From Domibacillus sp. PGB-M46 (lineage in GTDB: Bacteria > Bacillota > Bacilli > Bacillales > Domibacillaceae), in NCBI RefSeq assembly GCF_022668875.1, contig NZ_JAKGCR010000002.1, positions 310,001 through 374,000 on the forward strand: a DNA stretch of 64,000 nt, given 5' to 3'. Positions 45,920 through 55,349 of the stretch are shown one piece after another. A model generated the notes under the pieces. That model made no database searches and was not told the DNA's origin. It saw only the letters and a list, made by a program, of their open reading frames with translations. The stretch's first letter is position 1. Each line of letters begins with the position of its first letter. The translations under genes and the position numbers were made by a program.

Positions 45920-46501
45920 TTATGCCTGAAGGCGGCGATTAAGCCGCTTGTTTAAGAAAAAAGCAATCAGCAGAAAAATGCCGCCGCCCAGCAGCCAGCC
46001 AGCTGCTACATCCGTCGCATAGTGGGCATGACCCGCTACCCGGCTGGCGCCTGCTAAAAACGCAAGCAGCAGTGCAGCCGCATAAAAAGACATGGTTTTT
46101 TTCACATATAAACAAAGAAAGTAGGCCACAAACAAATAAAAAATAAGACCGATCATGGCATGGCCGCTGACAAAGCTGAACCCATCTTCTCCATGCGGAA
46201 AGGGCGGCCGCTCGCGGGCGACCCACTCTTTCAATGCTTTATTTAATACATTTCCGAGTCCTACACCAATCAAAACGGCCGTCATACCTGCTATGTTTCG
46301 CTTCCAAAACAGAAATACAATAAGCAGAATAGCCCCCCCTGTTAAAACAGCTTGAGAGCCAAGCACGCTGAAATGGGTGAAAAAAGAATTTCCATCAAAA
46401 GCATTGAGCATAGCACGGTCAATGCCTGATGCCCAGCCAGAATCAAATCCAAACAATAAAACCGAAAATAAAATGAAACAAACTAAACTAATCCGAAGCA
46501 C
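45920..46501 (-). CDS. PAP2-family membrane phosphatase
   Basis: This 193-residue membrane protein has all three PAP2 motifs: K-x6-RP (KEWVARERP), SGH (FVSGHAM) and SR-x5-H-x3-D (SRVAGHAHYATD). Six helices are expected with the active site facing outward. Members remove phosphate from undecaprenyl pyrophosphate or phosphatidylglycerophosphate; which applies here cannot be told. GTG start at 46501. It lies alone between hmoB and ecsB. Confidence 0.88.
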   Translation of the reverse strand: MLRISLVCFILFSVLLFGFDSGWASGIDRAMLNAFDGNSFFTHFSVLGSQAVLTGGAILLIVFLFWKRNIAGMTAVLIGVGLGNVLNKALKEWVARERPPFPHGEDGFSFVSGHAMIGLIFYLFVAYFLCLYVKKTMSFYAAALLLAFLAGASRVAGHAHYATDVAAGWLLGGGIFLLIAFFLNKRLNRRLQA

Positions 46502-46571
46502 CCTCTACACCCCTGTATGTTTTTCAACAGTGTAGCATGACCAATGAACTAGCACCATACAAAACCCTCTT

Positions 46572-47780
46572 TTAAAAGCGATTCATTTTTTTCAACCGGC
46601 CTGGTGTGTATATCCAAACAAAGAAAAGCGTAAACGTAACAGACGCCGACAAAACAATAGTGGCTTCCAGCCATCCGCCTGACAGAGCGGCAATGCCGAA
46701 TACAGCCGATTGAATCAGCAGTACACGCATCAGCAAAAGCTGAAGTGCCCTTTGCTTTCCTTCTTCCCCTTCTGGATAAAGTTTCGGCCAGATCAGATAG
46801 CCGTGTTTGACCCAAATAGGCAGTAATTGAAATCCGGTTAAGTACAAAAAGAGCAGCGCAGAAATGAGCTGAATCGGCAGCAGGCCGCTAAAGGTGATAA
46901 TCAATGCAGCGATCACAGTCAGCCGGACAAACAATCCAATATATTCATTCAACCGCACAAAGGTCCGGAAAAGCAGATACGTGTACGTGCCCTTTTCTGG
47001 TCCCGGCAGCAGGCCATCCAGCCAGGCACGGCGCTTTACCGTTCCACGCAAATGCGGAACATCCGTAAACATATTTGCCAGCCGGTAAAAAGCCGCCATT
47101 CTTTTTCCTTCAAGCTCAGCTAGCAGTTCCCATTTTAAAGGACGGTTTCCGAGCCGTCTTATGTAAAACAGCCATAGCAGTCCAAGCAGCACAGCGGCAC
47201 CGGCCCCTACATACTCTGTTAAAAAAACAGCCGATAGAAAAGAGACGTTCAGCAGAAAACGAACTGCCATATCCATTGTTCGTGTTTGGCCTGCCAGCGT
47301 GTTTAACGCACGAAAACGACAAAATAAATTCCAGATCTTCGCGGCCAAAACAGCGCTTAAAAATACAAAAAAGTTTTCATATCCTGTTCCCGCGGTTTTT
47401 GCATACATCGGCATAGCAAAAGCCAACAGCGCAATGAGTACATAGCTTTGTGCTGCAAAGCTCGTCCACACCGCTTTTTGGAAATAAGCTTTTAACTCAC
47501 TTTCAAGCGGAAGCAGGTACACCGTATCAGGCGGCTTTATATAGGTATAAACGGGGCTCCAGGCAAGCACTGCACCGAGCACAGCTGCCATAATAAAAGG
47601 GGCCGGAAATGATTCATCAATGGTGCGTATCCAACCGCTGTAATAGTACAAAACCGCCCCAAGCGCAAAAACGAGCACAAAAGCCAGATGATCATTAAAC
47701 ATATAACGTGTATACTTGCGGATTTCCGCATAATATGCGGAAGCACGTTCTTTAAACAAATCGTTCGCTGAAAACTTCAT
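46572..47780 (-). CDS. ecsB: ABC transporter membrane subunit EcsB
   Basis: This 402-residue multi-pass protein is the permease of the Ecs ABC transporter, which affects secretion, intramembrane proteolysis by RasP, competence and sporulation in B. subtilis. The N-terminal region LFKERASAYYAEIRKYTRYMFNDH (here spanning residues 8-31) and the middle segment KWELLAELEGKRMAAFYRLANMFTDVPHL (about 215-243) are EcsB-like. Its ATG overlaps the ecsA stop. The third gene, ecsC, is not present. Confidence 0.9.
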   Translation of the reverse strand: MKFSANDLFKERASAYYAEIRKYTRYMFNDHLAFVLVFALGAVLYYYSGWIRTIDESFPAPFIMAAVLGAVLAWSPVYTYIKPPDTVYLLPLESELKAYFQKAVWTSFAAQSYVLIALLAFAMPMYAKTAGTGYENFFVFLSAVLAAKIWNLFCRFRALNTLAGQTRTMDMAVRFLLNVSFLSAVFLTEYVGAGAAVLLGLLWLFYIRRLGNRPLKWELLAELEGKRMAAFYRLANMFTDVPHLRGTVKRRAWLDGLLPGPEKGTYTYLLFRTFVRLNEYIGLFVRLTVIAALIITFSGLLPIQLISALLFLYLTGFQLLPIWVKHGYLIWPKLYPEGEEGKQRALQLLLMRVLLIQSAVFGIAALSGGWLEATIVLSASVTFTLFFVWIYTPGRLKKMNRF

Positions 47781-48514
47781 AGTGCTGCTTCCTTCGTCAA
47801 TTCTACATAAATATCATCCAGTGCAGCGTCCGGCATATTGAAATTACGGCGCAGCTCTTCCATTGTGCCTTTCGCACGCACATGCCCTTCATGTAAAATC
47901 ACAAATCTGTCACAATACTTTTCCGCCGTCGCCAGGATGTGGGTGGACATTAAAATGCCCGCACCGCTTCGTTTCATGTTATCCATTAAATCGAGAAGCG
48001 AACGGATACCGAGCGGGTCAAGTCCTACAAATGGCTCGTCGATAATATAAAGTGCCGGTTCCGTTAAAAACGCGCCCATAATCATCACTTTCTGTTTCAT
48101 TCCTTTTGAAAAGTGAGCCGGAAACCATTTCATCTTTGCATCGAGACGAAATTCTTTTAAAAGCGGGCCAATGCGTTTTTCATACTCCGCTTCTGATAAG
48201 CCGTAAGCAGCGGCTGTTAACCGCATATGTTCCTCAAGTGTCAGCTCATCATAAAGCACCGGTGTTTCCGGTATAAATGAAAATTGGCGCCGGTACACGG
48301 ATGGGTCTTCTTCAAGAGTGCGCCCATTGATCGAAACGCTTCCTTTCGTCGGCTCCATTAGGCCGATAATATGCTTGATAGCTGTACTTTTACCGGCTCC
48401 GTTTAATCCGATCAGCCCGACAAGCTCGCCCTTGCCGACTTGAAATGAAACGTCGTACAGTACTGGTTTCCGGGTATATCCCCCGGTAATATTTTCCACA
48501 GATAATAATGACAT
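47777..48514 (-). CDS. ecsA: ABC transporter ATP-binding protein EcsA
   Basis: This 245-residue ATPase has Walker A GLNGAGKST, the signature FSKGMKQKV (a variant of LSGGQ usual in EcsA), Walker B LYIIDEPFVGLD and the switch His in MSTHIL. It pairs with EcsB. Divergent from hit, the same arrangement as in B. subtilis. AAAGGACG precedes the ATG. Transport substrate is unknown. Confidence 0.94.
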   Translation of the reverse strand: MSLLSVENITGGYTRKPVLYDVSFQVGKGELVGLIGLNGAGKSTAIKHIIGLMEPTKGSVSINGRTLEEDPSVYRRQFSFIPETPVLYDELTLEEHMRLTAAAYGLSEAEYEKRIGPLLKEFRLDAKMKWFPAHFSKGMKQKVMIMGAFLTEPALYIIDEPFVGLDPLGIRSLLDLMDNMKRSGAGILMSTHILATAEKYCDRFVILHEGHVRAKGTMEELRRNFNMPDAALDDIYVELTKEAAL

Positions 48515-48643
48515 TCGAAAACGTCCTTTCTCCTCAAATCGTTACCCGTATCATATCAAAATTATCCCTTTTACACATAGTTCCCTGCACCTGGAATGTA
48601 TGCTACACTTTTCTTAGCCAATACATAAAAGGAGTGCTGAATC

Positions 48644-49054
48644 ATGGACAACTGCATATTTTGTAAAATTATAAAAGGAAACATTCCGTCAGCAAAAGTA
48701 TATGAAGACGAAAATGTCTATGCTTTTCTCGATATCAGCCAGGTAACAAAAGGCCATACACTGGTGATCCCGAAAGCCCATCATGAAAACCTTTTCGAGC
48801 TTCATCCAGAAACAGCCGGCCCTTTCTTCAAATCGGTACAGAAAGTAGCGAAGGCCATTCAATCTGCCTTCTCTCCTCAAGGGTTAAATTTATTAAACAA
48901 TAATGGTGAAACAGCCGGACAGACGGTTTTTCATTACCATATGCACTTAATTCCGCGTTACGGAACAGATGACGGCTTCCATCCTTCATTTAAAGAAAAT
49001 AATGGCCAGTACGATTTAGCACAAATTGCTTCTTTGATCCATTCTCGCCTTTAA
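48644..49054 (+). CDS. hit: HIT-family nucleotide hydrolase Hit
   Basis: This 136-residue protein starts MDNCIFCKIIKG with the CxxC pair and carries the histidine triad HYHMHLIPR. It belongs to the Hint/HIT branch that hydrolyses adenosine phosphoramidates or dinucleoside polyphosphates. AAAGGAGTG before the ATG. Opposite ecsA and followed by yhaH, as in B. subtilis. Confidence 0.95.
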   Translation: MDNCIFCKIIKGNIPSAKVYEDENVYAFLDISQVTKGHTLVIPKAHHENLFELHPETAGPFFKSVQKVAKAIQSAFSPQGLNLLNNNGETAGQTVFHYHMHLIPRYGTDDGFHPSFKENNGQYDLAQIASLIHSRL

Positions 49055-49155
49055 GAGAAAGCCGCTTACCTATGTTTGTCCGATTCTTTTTTCGGGAACG
49101 ATAATTCATATATGTATGAGCAGATACGAATAACATGACTGAAGAGGTGGAAAAC

Positions 49156-49527
49156 ATGAATAAGAAAGCCCTATTTGCAGGATTTGCAGCTGGACTTGCC
49201 GGCGGTGCGGCGGCAGCGCTGTTGAATGCGCCGGCAAGCGGACAGGAAACACGAAAAAACTTAAAAAACAAGCAAGTGTCCGCCAAGCTGGCTTCGATGG
49301 AAATCAAGGATAATGCCGGCCAGGTGAAAGAGTCCGTTAAGCGTCTTGTTCAAACAGCGAAACAGGAAATGCCTGAAAAAGTAAATAGTTTAAAAACAAA
49401 TGCGGCTCTTTGGAAAGAAAGCATTGAGCCAAATGTTAAAACACTTCAAAAAGAAATTACCAATATTCAACATACCGTTGAAGACCTGCAGGAAACTCTG
49501 CCGCAGCCGCCGGGCTCAGGCAAATAA
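49156..49527 (+). CDS. yhaH: YtxH-domain protein YhaH
   Basis: This 123-residue protein has an N-terminal Gly/Ala-rich membrane segment (LFAGFAAGLAGGAAAALL) followed by a long charged coiled-coil, the layout of YtxH-type general stress proteins. ATG at 49156 with GAGGTGG upstream; an earlier in-frame ATG lacks a ribosome site. In B. subtilis yhaH follows hit. Function is unknown; a sigma-B link would need testing. Confidence 0.8.
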   Translation: MNKKALFAGFAAGLAGGAAAALLNAPASGQETRKNLKNKQVSAKLASMEIKDNAGQVKESVKRLVQTAKQEMPEKVNSLKTNAALWKESIEPNVKTLQKEITNIQHTVEDLQETLPQPPGSGK

Positions 49528-49563
49528 AATAAACGAAAAGGGAATTCCCTTTTCGTTTATTTT
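49526..49563 (+). terminator. Terminator of yhaH
   Basis: AAATAAACGAAAAGGGAA / TTCCCTTTTCGTTTATTT, a perfect 18-bp hairpin. Confidence 0.9.
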
Positions 49564-49657
49564 ATTTTTCAGCTTATTCAAAAATTTTCGTTAATTTCCT
49601 CTTTCTATTTTTTTATTTTATTGGCATAATATAAAGCAATGAAATAATAGATTTGAG

Positions 49658-50260
49658 GTGGACGACATTCATAAAGCAAACGATTCTGCATCAACCCATC
49701 ATTATACAATGAAAGAAGCATTTATGTTCAGCCAGCGGATGGCCCAGCTTTCAAAAGCGCTATGGAAAGCAGTCGAAAAAGACTGGCAGCGCTGGATTAA
49801 ACCTTATGATTTAAATATTAACGAACACCATATTTTATGGATTGCTCATCATTTACAAGGGGCTTCTATCTCCGATGTGGCTAATTTCGGTGTTATGCAT
49901 GTATCTACGGCGTTTAACTTCTCTAAAAAACTAGAGGAACGCGGTCTTTTGACGTTTTCTAAAAAAGAAGATGACAAACGGAATACATATATCGAAATTA
50001 CGCCTGCCGGCCAAAAATTAATTTTTGATTTAATGGAGCAGTATGATCCTGAATCCAACCTCGTCTTTTCTGGTACTGCGCCGCTGCGCGAATTATTTGG
50101 AAAGTTCCCCGATATGGTCGAACTAATGGCGATTATTAGAAATATTTACGGGGATGATTTTATGAATATTTTTGAGACCTCTATTCACAATATCGAACGG
50201 GACTTCGATGAAGAGAACGGAGAGTTAAAGCGGGCTAAACGTTCACAGGCGTCCGAGTAA
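49658..50260 (+). CDS. hpr: MarR-family transition-state regulator Hpr (ScoC)
   Basis: This protein of about 200 residues is very close to B. subtilis Hpr/ScoC, including [21 protein letters not shown]-type core (here split at residue 47), [19 protein letters not shown] as recognition helix region, and [13 protein letters not shown]. Hpr represses extracellular proteases, oligopeptide permease and sporulation genes. The start is uncertain: GTG at 49658 has no ribosome site, whereas AGGTGG is well placed for an ATT at 49667. It sits between yhaH and prsA. Confidence 0.92.
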   Translation: MDDIHKANDSASTHHYTMKEAFMFSQRMAQLSKALWKAVEKDWQRWIKPYDLNINEHHILWIAHHLQGASISDVANFGVMHVSTAFNFSKKLEERGLLTFSKKEDDKRNTYIEITPAGQKLIFDLMEQYDPESNLVFSGTAPLRELFGKFPDMVELMAIIRNIYGDDFMNIFETSIHNIERDFDEENGELKRAKRSQASE

Positions 50261-50348
50261 GCAGACTGCTGGCCGGATGCTTTTTTATGCGGGAAAAGTG
50301 GTTCGTTCTTTTTCCCCGGCTCCGTTCAAACAAACAGTTCCCCGCTTT

Positions 50349-50594
50349 TTATCCTGATTGGGCCAGCCAGCCGCAGACTTCCCGGCCGGCCAATCTTAAC
50401 ACCATGTTCTTTTTTAAAGCTGTTTCGCTTAAAGCGAATCGTTTTTGATATGACCGTGTAAAAACCGCTGCCCGCCTATGCCAGCAAGGTTCTGCTTGAA
50501 TTTCTTTCTGAGAAGCTTCGTCTTCTTTTCTTTCCCCGATCATGCAGTGATTAGGCATTAATGGAAGTACTGGTATCGAAATAAATGGATTCAT
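50349..50594 (-). CDS. Possible 81-residue protein, unknown
   Basis: An open frame with normal codon use fills most of the 419-base hpr to 50680 gap. It begins MNPFISIPVLPLMPNH and ends GREVCGWLAQSG, with Cys and Trp but no membrane helix or known motif. No ribosome site precedes the ATG; instead a TATAAT ends 6 bases before it, as in leaderless genes. A TTG ten codons upstream is an alternative. I do not recognise it and it may be spurious. Confidence 0.3.
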   Translation of the reverse strand: MNPFISIPVLPLMPNHCMIGERKEDEASQKEIQAEPCWHRRAAVFTRSYQKRFALSETALKKNMVLRLAGREVCGWLAQSG

Positions 50595-50679
50595 AGAAGC
50601 ATTATAAGCGGGTTCTATTTTCAATTTTTTCGACCTTTTGATATAGTTAAAGGTACAGAGCTTACAGAGGGGGCATCAT

Positions 50680-50868
50680 ATGGCGGCATTAATTATTACA
50701 TTTATTCTTTTCTCCGTCTTTATTTTGTATCATATAAATCGGATGACAAACTTACTGTGTATTCAAAAGGAAATTCCGGAAGAGCGGCATGAAAAAATAT
50801 TCCGGACCGTAAATATTTTAATGGTTATTTTACTTTGCTCTTCTTACATTGAAATATTATATGTATAG
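50680..50868 (+). CDS. Small two-TM membrane protein, unknown
   Basis: This 62-residue protein has helices at about 4-20 (IITFILFSVFILYHI) and 43-60 (VNILMVILLCSSYIEIL) with a charged loop PEERHEKIF between. AGAGGGGG precedes the ATG at a suitable distance. It lies between hpr and prsA, where B. subtilis has other small yha genes. I do not recognise the family. A weak hairpin (AAAAGAC / GTCTTTT) follows. Confidence 0.6.
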   Translation: MAALIITFILFSVFILYHINRMTNLLCIQKEIPEERHEKIFRTVNILMVILLCSSYIEILYV

Positions 50869-50975
50869 GCCTGTTCTTTTTTAAAAGACGGGTCTTTTCT
50901 TTTCCCAAGCCGGCAACTGTGTTATAGTTGTCTGTGGAATAGAGATTAAATGAACATTAGGGAGTTGTTTTTTTC

Positions 50976-51956
50976 ATGAAGAAATGGGCATTGCCATTAT
51001 CGCTTGCAGCAGGCGTGCTGGCGCTTTCCGGCTGTGGAAACAGTGAAGGAAACGTTATCGCTACATCAAAAGCAGGCGACGTAACGGACATGGAGCTTTA
51101 CGCAGAAATGAAAGAAAAATACGGCCCGCAAATGGAACAGGCCTTGCAGGAACTAATGCAGAAGAAAGTTCTTTCCGACAAATATGAAGTGACGGATGAA
51201 GAGCTTGATAAAGAAGTAAAAACGGCAAAAGAACAGCTGGGCGACCAGTATGAAATGTTCTTGGCTCAATACGGACTTGATGAAGATGGCTTTAAAGAAT
51301 TCCTAAAGCTCGAGCTTCTTCGTGAAAAAGCAGCGCTTGCCGATATAAAAGTAACGGATAAAGAAGTTAAAGAATATTACGATTCATGGCAGCCGGAAAT
51401 TCAAGTCAGCCACATTCTTGTAGAAGATGAAGCCAAAGCAAAAGAAGTAAAGCAGAAATTGGCTGATGGCGGCGACTTTGCGGAACTTGCGAAAGAATAT
51501 TCAACGGATACCGGCTCTGCCGAGAATGGCGGCAGCCTTGGCTGGATCGACAATGCCGGCCGCGCGCAATTTGTACCGGAATTTACAAAAGCACTGAGCA
51601 CTTTGAAAGTAAATCAAGTGAGTGAGCCGGTTAAATCAGATTATGGCTACCATATCATTAAAATTACGGATCAAAAAGAAAAAGCTTCATTTGAAAAAAT
51701 GAAGAGCCAAATGACAGAAGAACTGAAAAAATCTAAAGTAGACTCTGCAGCGCTTCAAGAAAAGCTGGATAAAGTGATGAAAGACGCTGATGTAGAAGTG
51801 AAAGACGAAGACTTTAAAGGCGCTTTTGACACAGAAGACGCTGCAACGACAGAGGAAACTGCTCCAACTGAAGAAGGAACCACAACAGAAGACAATGCCG
51901 CTACAACGGAAGATACAACAAACAGCGATGCTGCTCAGACAGAAGAAGCAAAATAA
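50976..51956 (+). CDS. prsA: Foldase lipoprotein PrsA
   Basis: This 326-residue extracytoplasmic foldase has signal peptide and lipobox ALSGC (Cys20), a chaperone-like N-terminal part, and a parvulin prolyl isomerase domain at about 134-225 (QVSHILVEDEAKAKEV, GGSLGWIDNAGR, YGYHIIKI). It helps secreted proteins fold outside the membrane. The last 40 residues are a Thr/Glu-rich acidic tail (TEETAPTEEGTTTEDN) longer than in B. subtilis. ATG follows AGGGAG. hpr and ecs next door also affect secretion. Confidence 0.94.
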   Translation: MKKWALPLSLAAGVLALSGCGNSEGNVIATSKAGDVTDMELYAEMKEKYGPQMEQALQELMQKKVLSDKYEVTDEELDKEVKTAKEQLGDQYEMFLAQYGLDEDGFKEFLKLELLREKAALADIKVTDKEVKEYYDSWQPEIQVSHILVEDEAKAKEVKQKLADGGDFAELAKEYSTDTGSAENGGSLGWIDNAGRAQFVPEFTKALSTLKVNQVSEPVKSDYGYHIIKITDQKEKASFEKMKSQMTEELKKSKVDSAALQEKLDKVMKDADVEVKDEDFKGAFDTEDAATTEETAPTEEGTTTEDNAATTEDTTNSDAAQTEEAK

Positions 51957-51987
51957 CAAAAAAGCACCCGTACGGGTGCTTTTTTGT
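51957..51987. terminator. Bidirectional terminator, prsA / yhaM
   Basis: AAAAAAGCACCCGT / ACGGGTGCTTTTTT hairpin between convergent genes. Confidence 0.92.
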
Positions 51988-52931
51988 TATTTCGAAAAGC
52001 GCGGCTTGTAAAAAGTTCGGTTATCCAGCGGAAAAATCCGTTCAGTAAACTCGCCCGGCTTCGTCCGTTCAAGTGCACGGTCAAGCATATTCATTTTAGC
52101 GTCAAGATTGTCAATATAGTGAAGCATTTCCGCTTCTTTGATCATTGGAGGCTTCGGACTGCCCCATTCCGCTTTTCCGTGATGAGACAGCACAATATGC
52201 TGAAGCACCATTACTTCTTCTCCTTCAATACCAAGCTCTTTCGCCATTTGGCCGATTTCATTGACCATAATGGAAATATGGCCGATTAAGTTTCCTTCTG
52301 CTGTGTACGTTGTTGCTACCGGCCCTGAAAGCTCAATGACCTTGCCAAGGTCGTGTAAAATCACACCCGCATACAGCAAGTCGCGGTCAAGCGATGGATA
52401 AAGATCGGCAATGGATTTTGCCAGCTGCAGCATTGATACAACATGGTATGCAAGCCCGGAAACAAATTCGTGATGATTTTTTGTTGCAGCCGGATACTCT
52501 AAAAACGGCTGATGGTATTTTTTCAACAGCGCGCGCGTAATGCGCTGAATATGAGGATTTTTCATTTCAAAAATAAACTGGGTAATCGTTTCCGTCATTT
52601 CTTCCTGGCTGAGCGGTGCTGTTTCAACGAAGTCACCCGCATCCATTCCGTCCTGTGGAGAAGCTGGACGAATCTGCCGAAGCTTCAGCTGCATACGGCC
52701 CCGGTAATTTTGAATATCTCCCGCCACTTTTACGATCGTCTGCGGCGTATACATTTTGATTGTTTCTTCTTTTGCATCCCATAGCTTTGCTTCAATTTCT
52801 CCGCTTGTATCTTGAAGCATAAGCGTTAAATACGGGTTTCCATTAACCGCTGTGCTTTTTACCGCTGAGCGGATCATCAGAAAGCAGTCAACACTTTCTC
52901 CTGCTTCATACTGTGTAATACCTTTTCCCAT
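51987..52931 (-). CDS. yhaM: 3'-5' exoribonuclease YhaM
   Basis: This 314-residue exonuclease degrades RNA and single-stranded DNA from the 3' end. An N-terminal OB fold (about 10-100, with [20 protein letters not shown]) precedes an HD domain seen in [12 protein letters not shown] and [13 protein letters not shown] at 52931 is preceded by AAGGAGG and gives the same length as the B. subtilis enzyme; the longer open frame is ignored. yhaO-yhaN, upstream of it in B. subtilis, are missing here. Confidence 0.94.
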   Translation of the reverse strand: MGKGITQYEAGESVDCFLMIRSAVKSTAVNGNPYLTLMLQDTSGEIEAKLWDAKEETIKMYTPQTIVKVAGDIQNYRGRMQLKLRQIRPASPQDGMDAGDFVETAPLSQEEMTETITQFIFEMKNPHIQRITRALLKKYHQPFLEYPAATKNHHEFVSGLAYHVVSMLQLAKSIADLYPSLDRDLLYAGVILHDLGKVIELSGPVATTYTAEGNLIGHISIMVNEIGQMAKELGIEGEEVMVLQHIVLSHHGKAEWGSPKPPMIKEAEMLHYIDNLDAKMNMLDRALERTKPGEFTERIFPLDNRTFYKPRFSK

Positions 52932-53073
52932 TGCACCGTCCTCCTTATTCCCTGCATTGTTTCTTTCTATTATACCACAGATCATATGTTCTTTCTTGTT
53001 CCTGCCTCTTTTTTGCTTCATCCTTATTTTATACAATGATTGAAACAACATAAAGGGGGATTGAAACTGAACA

Positions 53074-53277
53074 ATGTATAAGCTGACTGTCTTCGAAAAA
53101 AACGGAAAAAAGCTGCTCGATCAGTCCTTTGAAGCAGATTCAGACGAAGCAGCAAAAACACACAGCTTTGAGCTGATTCAAAAGCTCGCCGGTGAGGATA
53201 AAACATATCGTTGTACGTCTTTGGACGGGAGATTACTGCTTTTTGATACCGAGCAAGCAGAAAGCGCATTCAATTAA
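53074..53277 (+). CDS. yhzD: YhzD-like small protein
   Basis: This 67-residue soluble protein has [17 protein letters not shown] and [14 protein letters not shown], matching the YhzD family of bacilli. The only good ribosome-like site (AAAGGGGG) is about 14 bases upstream, further than usual. Its last 8 bases overlap the 3' end of the convergent yhaR. Function is unknown. Confidence 0.7.
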   Translation: MYKLTVFEKNGKKLLDQSFEADSDEAAKTHSFELIQKLAGEDKTYRCTSLDGRLLLFDTEQAESAFN

Positions 53278-54067
53278 TGAATGCGCCCTTTGTCCGCCGG
53301 TTAAATACCGGCTTTCTTTTTTCTAAAAATGCCGCTATCCTTTCTTGATGGTCGGTGCTTCTCCGCATTTTCAACTGCCCCTGCTTTTCAAGCTCTAACG
53401 TTTTTAACAGCTCCGGCCTGTTCATATCTGCCATAATTTTCTTTGTTTTGATCATAGCTTGAATAGGCTTTTGCTGTAATTCTTTAATTAAATATTCCAC
53501 TTCTTTCCCAACAGTGCCAGGTGTAACAGAACGGTCTGCCAGTCCGATCTCCACTGCTTCCGCTCCGCTGATCACTTTTCCATCCCAAATGATTTTCTTG
53601 GCTTTTGCAGCACCGAGCCGGTTCTCAAGCATAAAATGTCCGCCTCCGTCTGGTATAAGGCCCATTTCAATAAAATTCACAGCAAGCCTGGAATCCGTTT
53701 CGCATAAAACAAAATCCGCTGCCAAGGCAATGCTTAATGCAAGCCCGGCAGCTGCTCCGTGAATCGCTGCGATCGTCAGCTTCGGCATGGTGTAAAAATA
53801 AAGGGCGATGTCTGAGATAAGTTCCATAACGGTCTCAAATGGCATTTCATTCGCTGCCGACAGCATTTCTTTTATGTCTCCGCCTGCTGAAAATACAGGG
53901 CCTGTCCCCGATAAAATGACTATATCCACTTCATCATTCCGGCTGATTTCTTTTAAACAGCTGCACAGCTCTTTCAGCATATCCACGTTGAGGGCATTCA
54001 GCACATTTGGACGATTCAAATCAATATAAGCTGTTTCGTGTTCAATGGAACAAAGTACATATCTCAT
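53270..54067 (-). CDS. yhaR: Enoyl-CoA hydratase/isomerase family protein YhaR
   Basis: This 265-residue crotonase-fold protein has the oxyanion-hole segments FSAGGDIKEM and GAAAGLALSIALAADF. One catalytic Glu position is kept in FIEMGLIPDGGG; the other is not, so the exact reaction (hydratase, isomerase or thioesterase) is open. It corresponds to B. subtilis YhaR near yhaM. GGGGAGGCGG precedes the ATG. The C-terminus overlaps yhzD by 8 bases tail to tail. Confidence 0.82.
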   Translation of the reverse strand: MRYVLCSIEHETAYIDLNRPNVLNALNVDMLKELCSCLKEISRNDEVDIVILSGTGPVFSAGGDIKEMLSAANEMPFETVMELISDIALYFYTMPKLTIAAIHGAAAGLALSIALAADFVLCETDSRLAVNFIEMGLIPDGGGHFMLENRLGAAKAKKIIWDGKVISGAEAVEIGLADRSVTPGTVGKEVEYLIKELQQKPIQAMIKTKKIMADMNRPELLKTLELEKQGQLKMRRSTDHQERIAAFLEKRKPVFNRRTKGAFIN

Positions 54068-54148
54068 TTTGCCGCCTCCCCTTTTTCACTTTTATCATAC
54101 CGAAAAGGAGCCAAAATTTGAAGTATTTTGAATAAATAGACGCTTTCT

Positions 54149-55279
54149 TTATAAAGGGAGTACTGACATAATCAAAGCCTGCAAAATGCCGATTAAGCCG
54201 CCAAGCAGAGCTCCGAGCCATGTAATCATTTTTAATTCACGATGAGCAATTTCAAGAACAATTCTTTCTAGCCGTTCGGTTGAAAATGCTTCAATCTGGC
54301 TGCGGACAATGCCGTCAATTTTCAACTTTTGCATAACAGAAGGAACGCGCTTTGCTGCTTTTGCCAGTCCTTCCTCCGTAAGCTTTGGGACAAAGTCATA
54401 TATGAGCTTGTCTTCATATGGCGCCAAATAAAGAGATACCGGCCGGTCGAATAATTCTGCTATATTAAGCTGATTTAAGATAAACACTTTTGCTTTTTGA
54501 AGGGCTTTTTCATCTGAAAAATGTTCAAGTACGTGTGACCATTTCCAGTCAATTATTCGTTCCCATTCGTTTTTCAGCATCGTATCGACCAAATCTTTTG
54601 CTCCCGGACTTGTAAAAAACTTTACAATCTCCAGACGAATTTTTTCCTCAAGGGATGTATTGCCTACCACCATCCGAATCATGCTGCCGATTCGTCCCCA
54701 TTCTGACAAAAGATCGTTTGTCATCCGTTTTACCCGGTGCCGCCCTTCATCACTGGAAAAATAATCAGCTCCTTTTGTTAAAAGGTATGATGAAATGTCG
54801 GGTATTTTTGCTTCTGCCCGGCCCAGCCACTCAGCCGGCAGTGATTCTTTAACAGGCTGATCTGTGTAAAAATCTTTTATATTTGCGTACTTTTCATCCA
54901 CCCGTTTTTGAAGATGCGCTTCTATTTTTTTCTCTGGCTGTGAAATGTGTGCTTTTTGAAAAATCTCAGCAATTGTTGTCTCCGACCGAAGCCACTTTTT
55001 CACCTTTGTCTGTACAACCGCTCTTATCTCTTCCCGAAATTCAGGCCCTATCATCTTTTGTTCAATACTGCTTGGAGTAAGCAGATATTCATCTACCACT
55101 TTTCCAATCTGCCTGGCAAGCTCTGCTTTTCTTTTTGGAATCAACCCTGGTGTAAAGGGAACGCGCCATTTGCCAATGTAGTATTCCTTATATGGCCGGA
55201 ATAACATACGGATCGCTATAGCATTTGTTATACCGCCGATCAGCGCTCCAATCACACACATAAACAATACCAGCCACAA
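54149..55279 (-). CDS. yheB: DUF445 family membrane protein YheB
   Basis: This 376-residue protein has an N-terminal helix, then NAIAIRMLFRPYKEYYIGKWRVPFTPGLIPKRKAELA (residues about 20-56, abbreviated by its key words MLFRPYKE and TPGLIPKR), a long helical middle and a C-terminal membrane segment (ALLGGLIGILQALI). It matches YheB/DUF445. A TTG start at 55279 is chosen because it aligns with the B. subtilis start; an upstream ATG lies inside the cstR terminator. Function is unknown. Confidence 0.82.
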   Translation of the reverse strand: MWLVLFMCVIGALIGGITNAIAIRMLFRPYKEYYIGKWRVPFTPGLIPKRKAELARQIGKVVDEYLLTPSSIEQKMIGPEFREEIRAVVQTKVKKWLRSETTIAEIFQKAHISQPEKKIEAHLQKRVDEKYANIKDFYTDQPVKESLPAEWLGRAEAKIPDISSYLLTKGADYFSSDEGRHRVKRMTNDLLSEWGRIGSMIRMVVGNTSLEEKIRLEIVKFFTSPGAKDLVDTMLKNEWERIIDWKWSHVLEHFSDEKALQKAKVFILNQLNIAELFDRPVSLYLAPYEDKLIYDFVPKLTEEGLAKAAKRVPSVMQKLKIDGIVRSQIEAFSTERLERIVLEIAHRELKMITWLGALLGGLIGILQALIMSVLPL

Positions 55280-55318
55280 TATGCCCAACGCCTTCCCGCC
55301 TTTCTTTATAAAAAACGA

Positions 55319-55349
55319 TGCCGTTCCAATGGGAGCCGGCATCGTTTTT
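55319..55349 (-). terminator. Terminator of the cstR-like gene
   Basis: AACGATGCCG / CGGCATCGTT hairpin with T tract, immediately after the stop. Confidence 0.88.
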
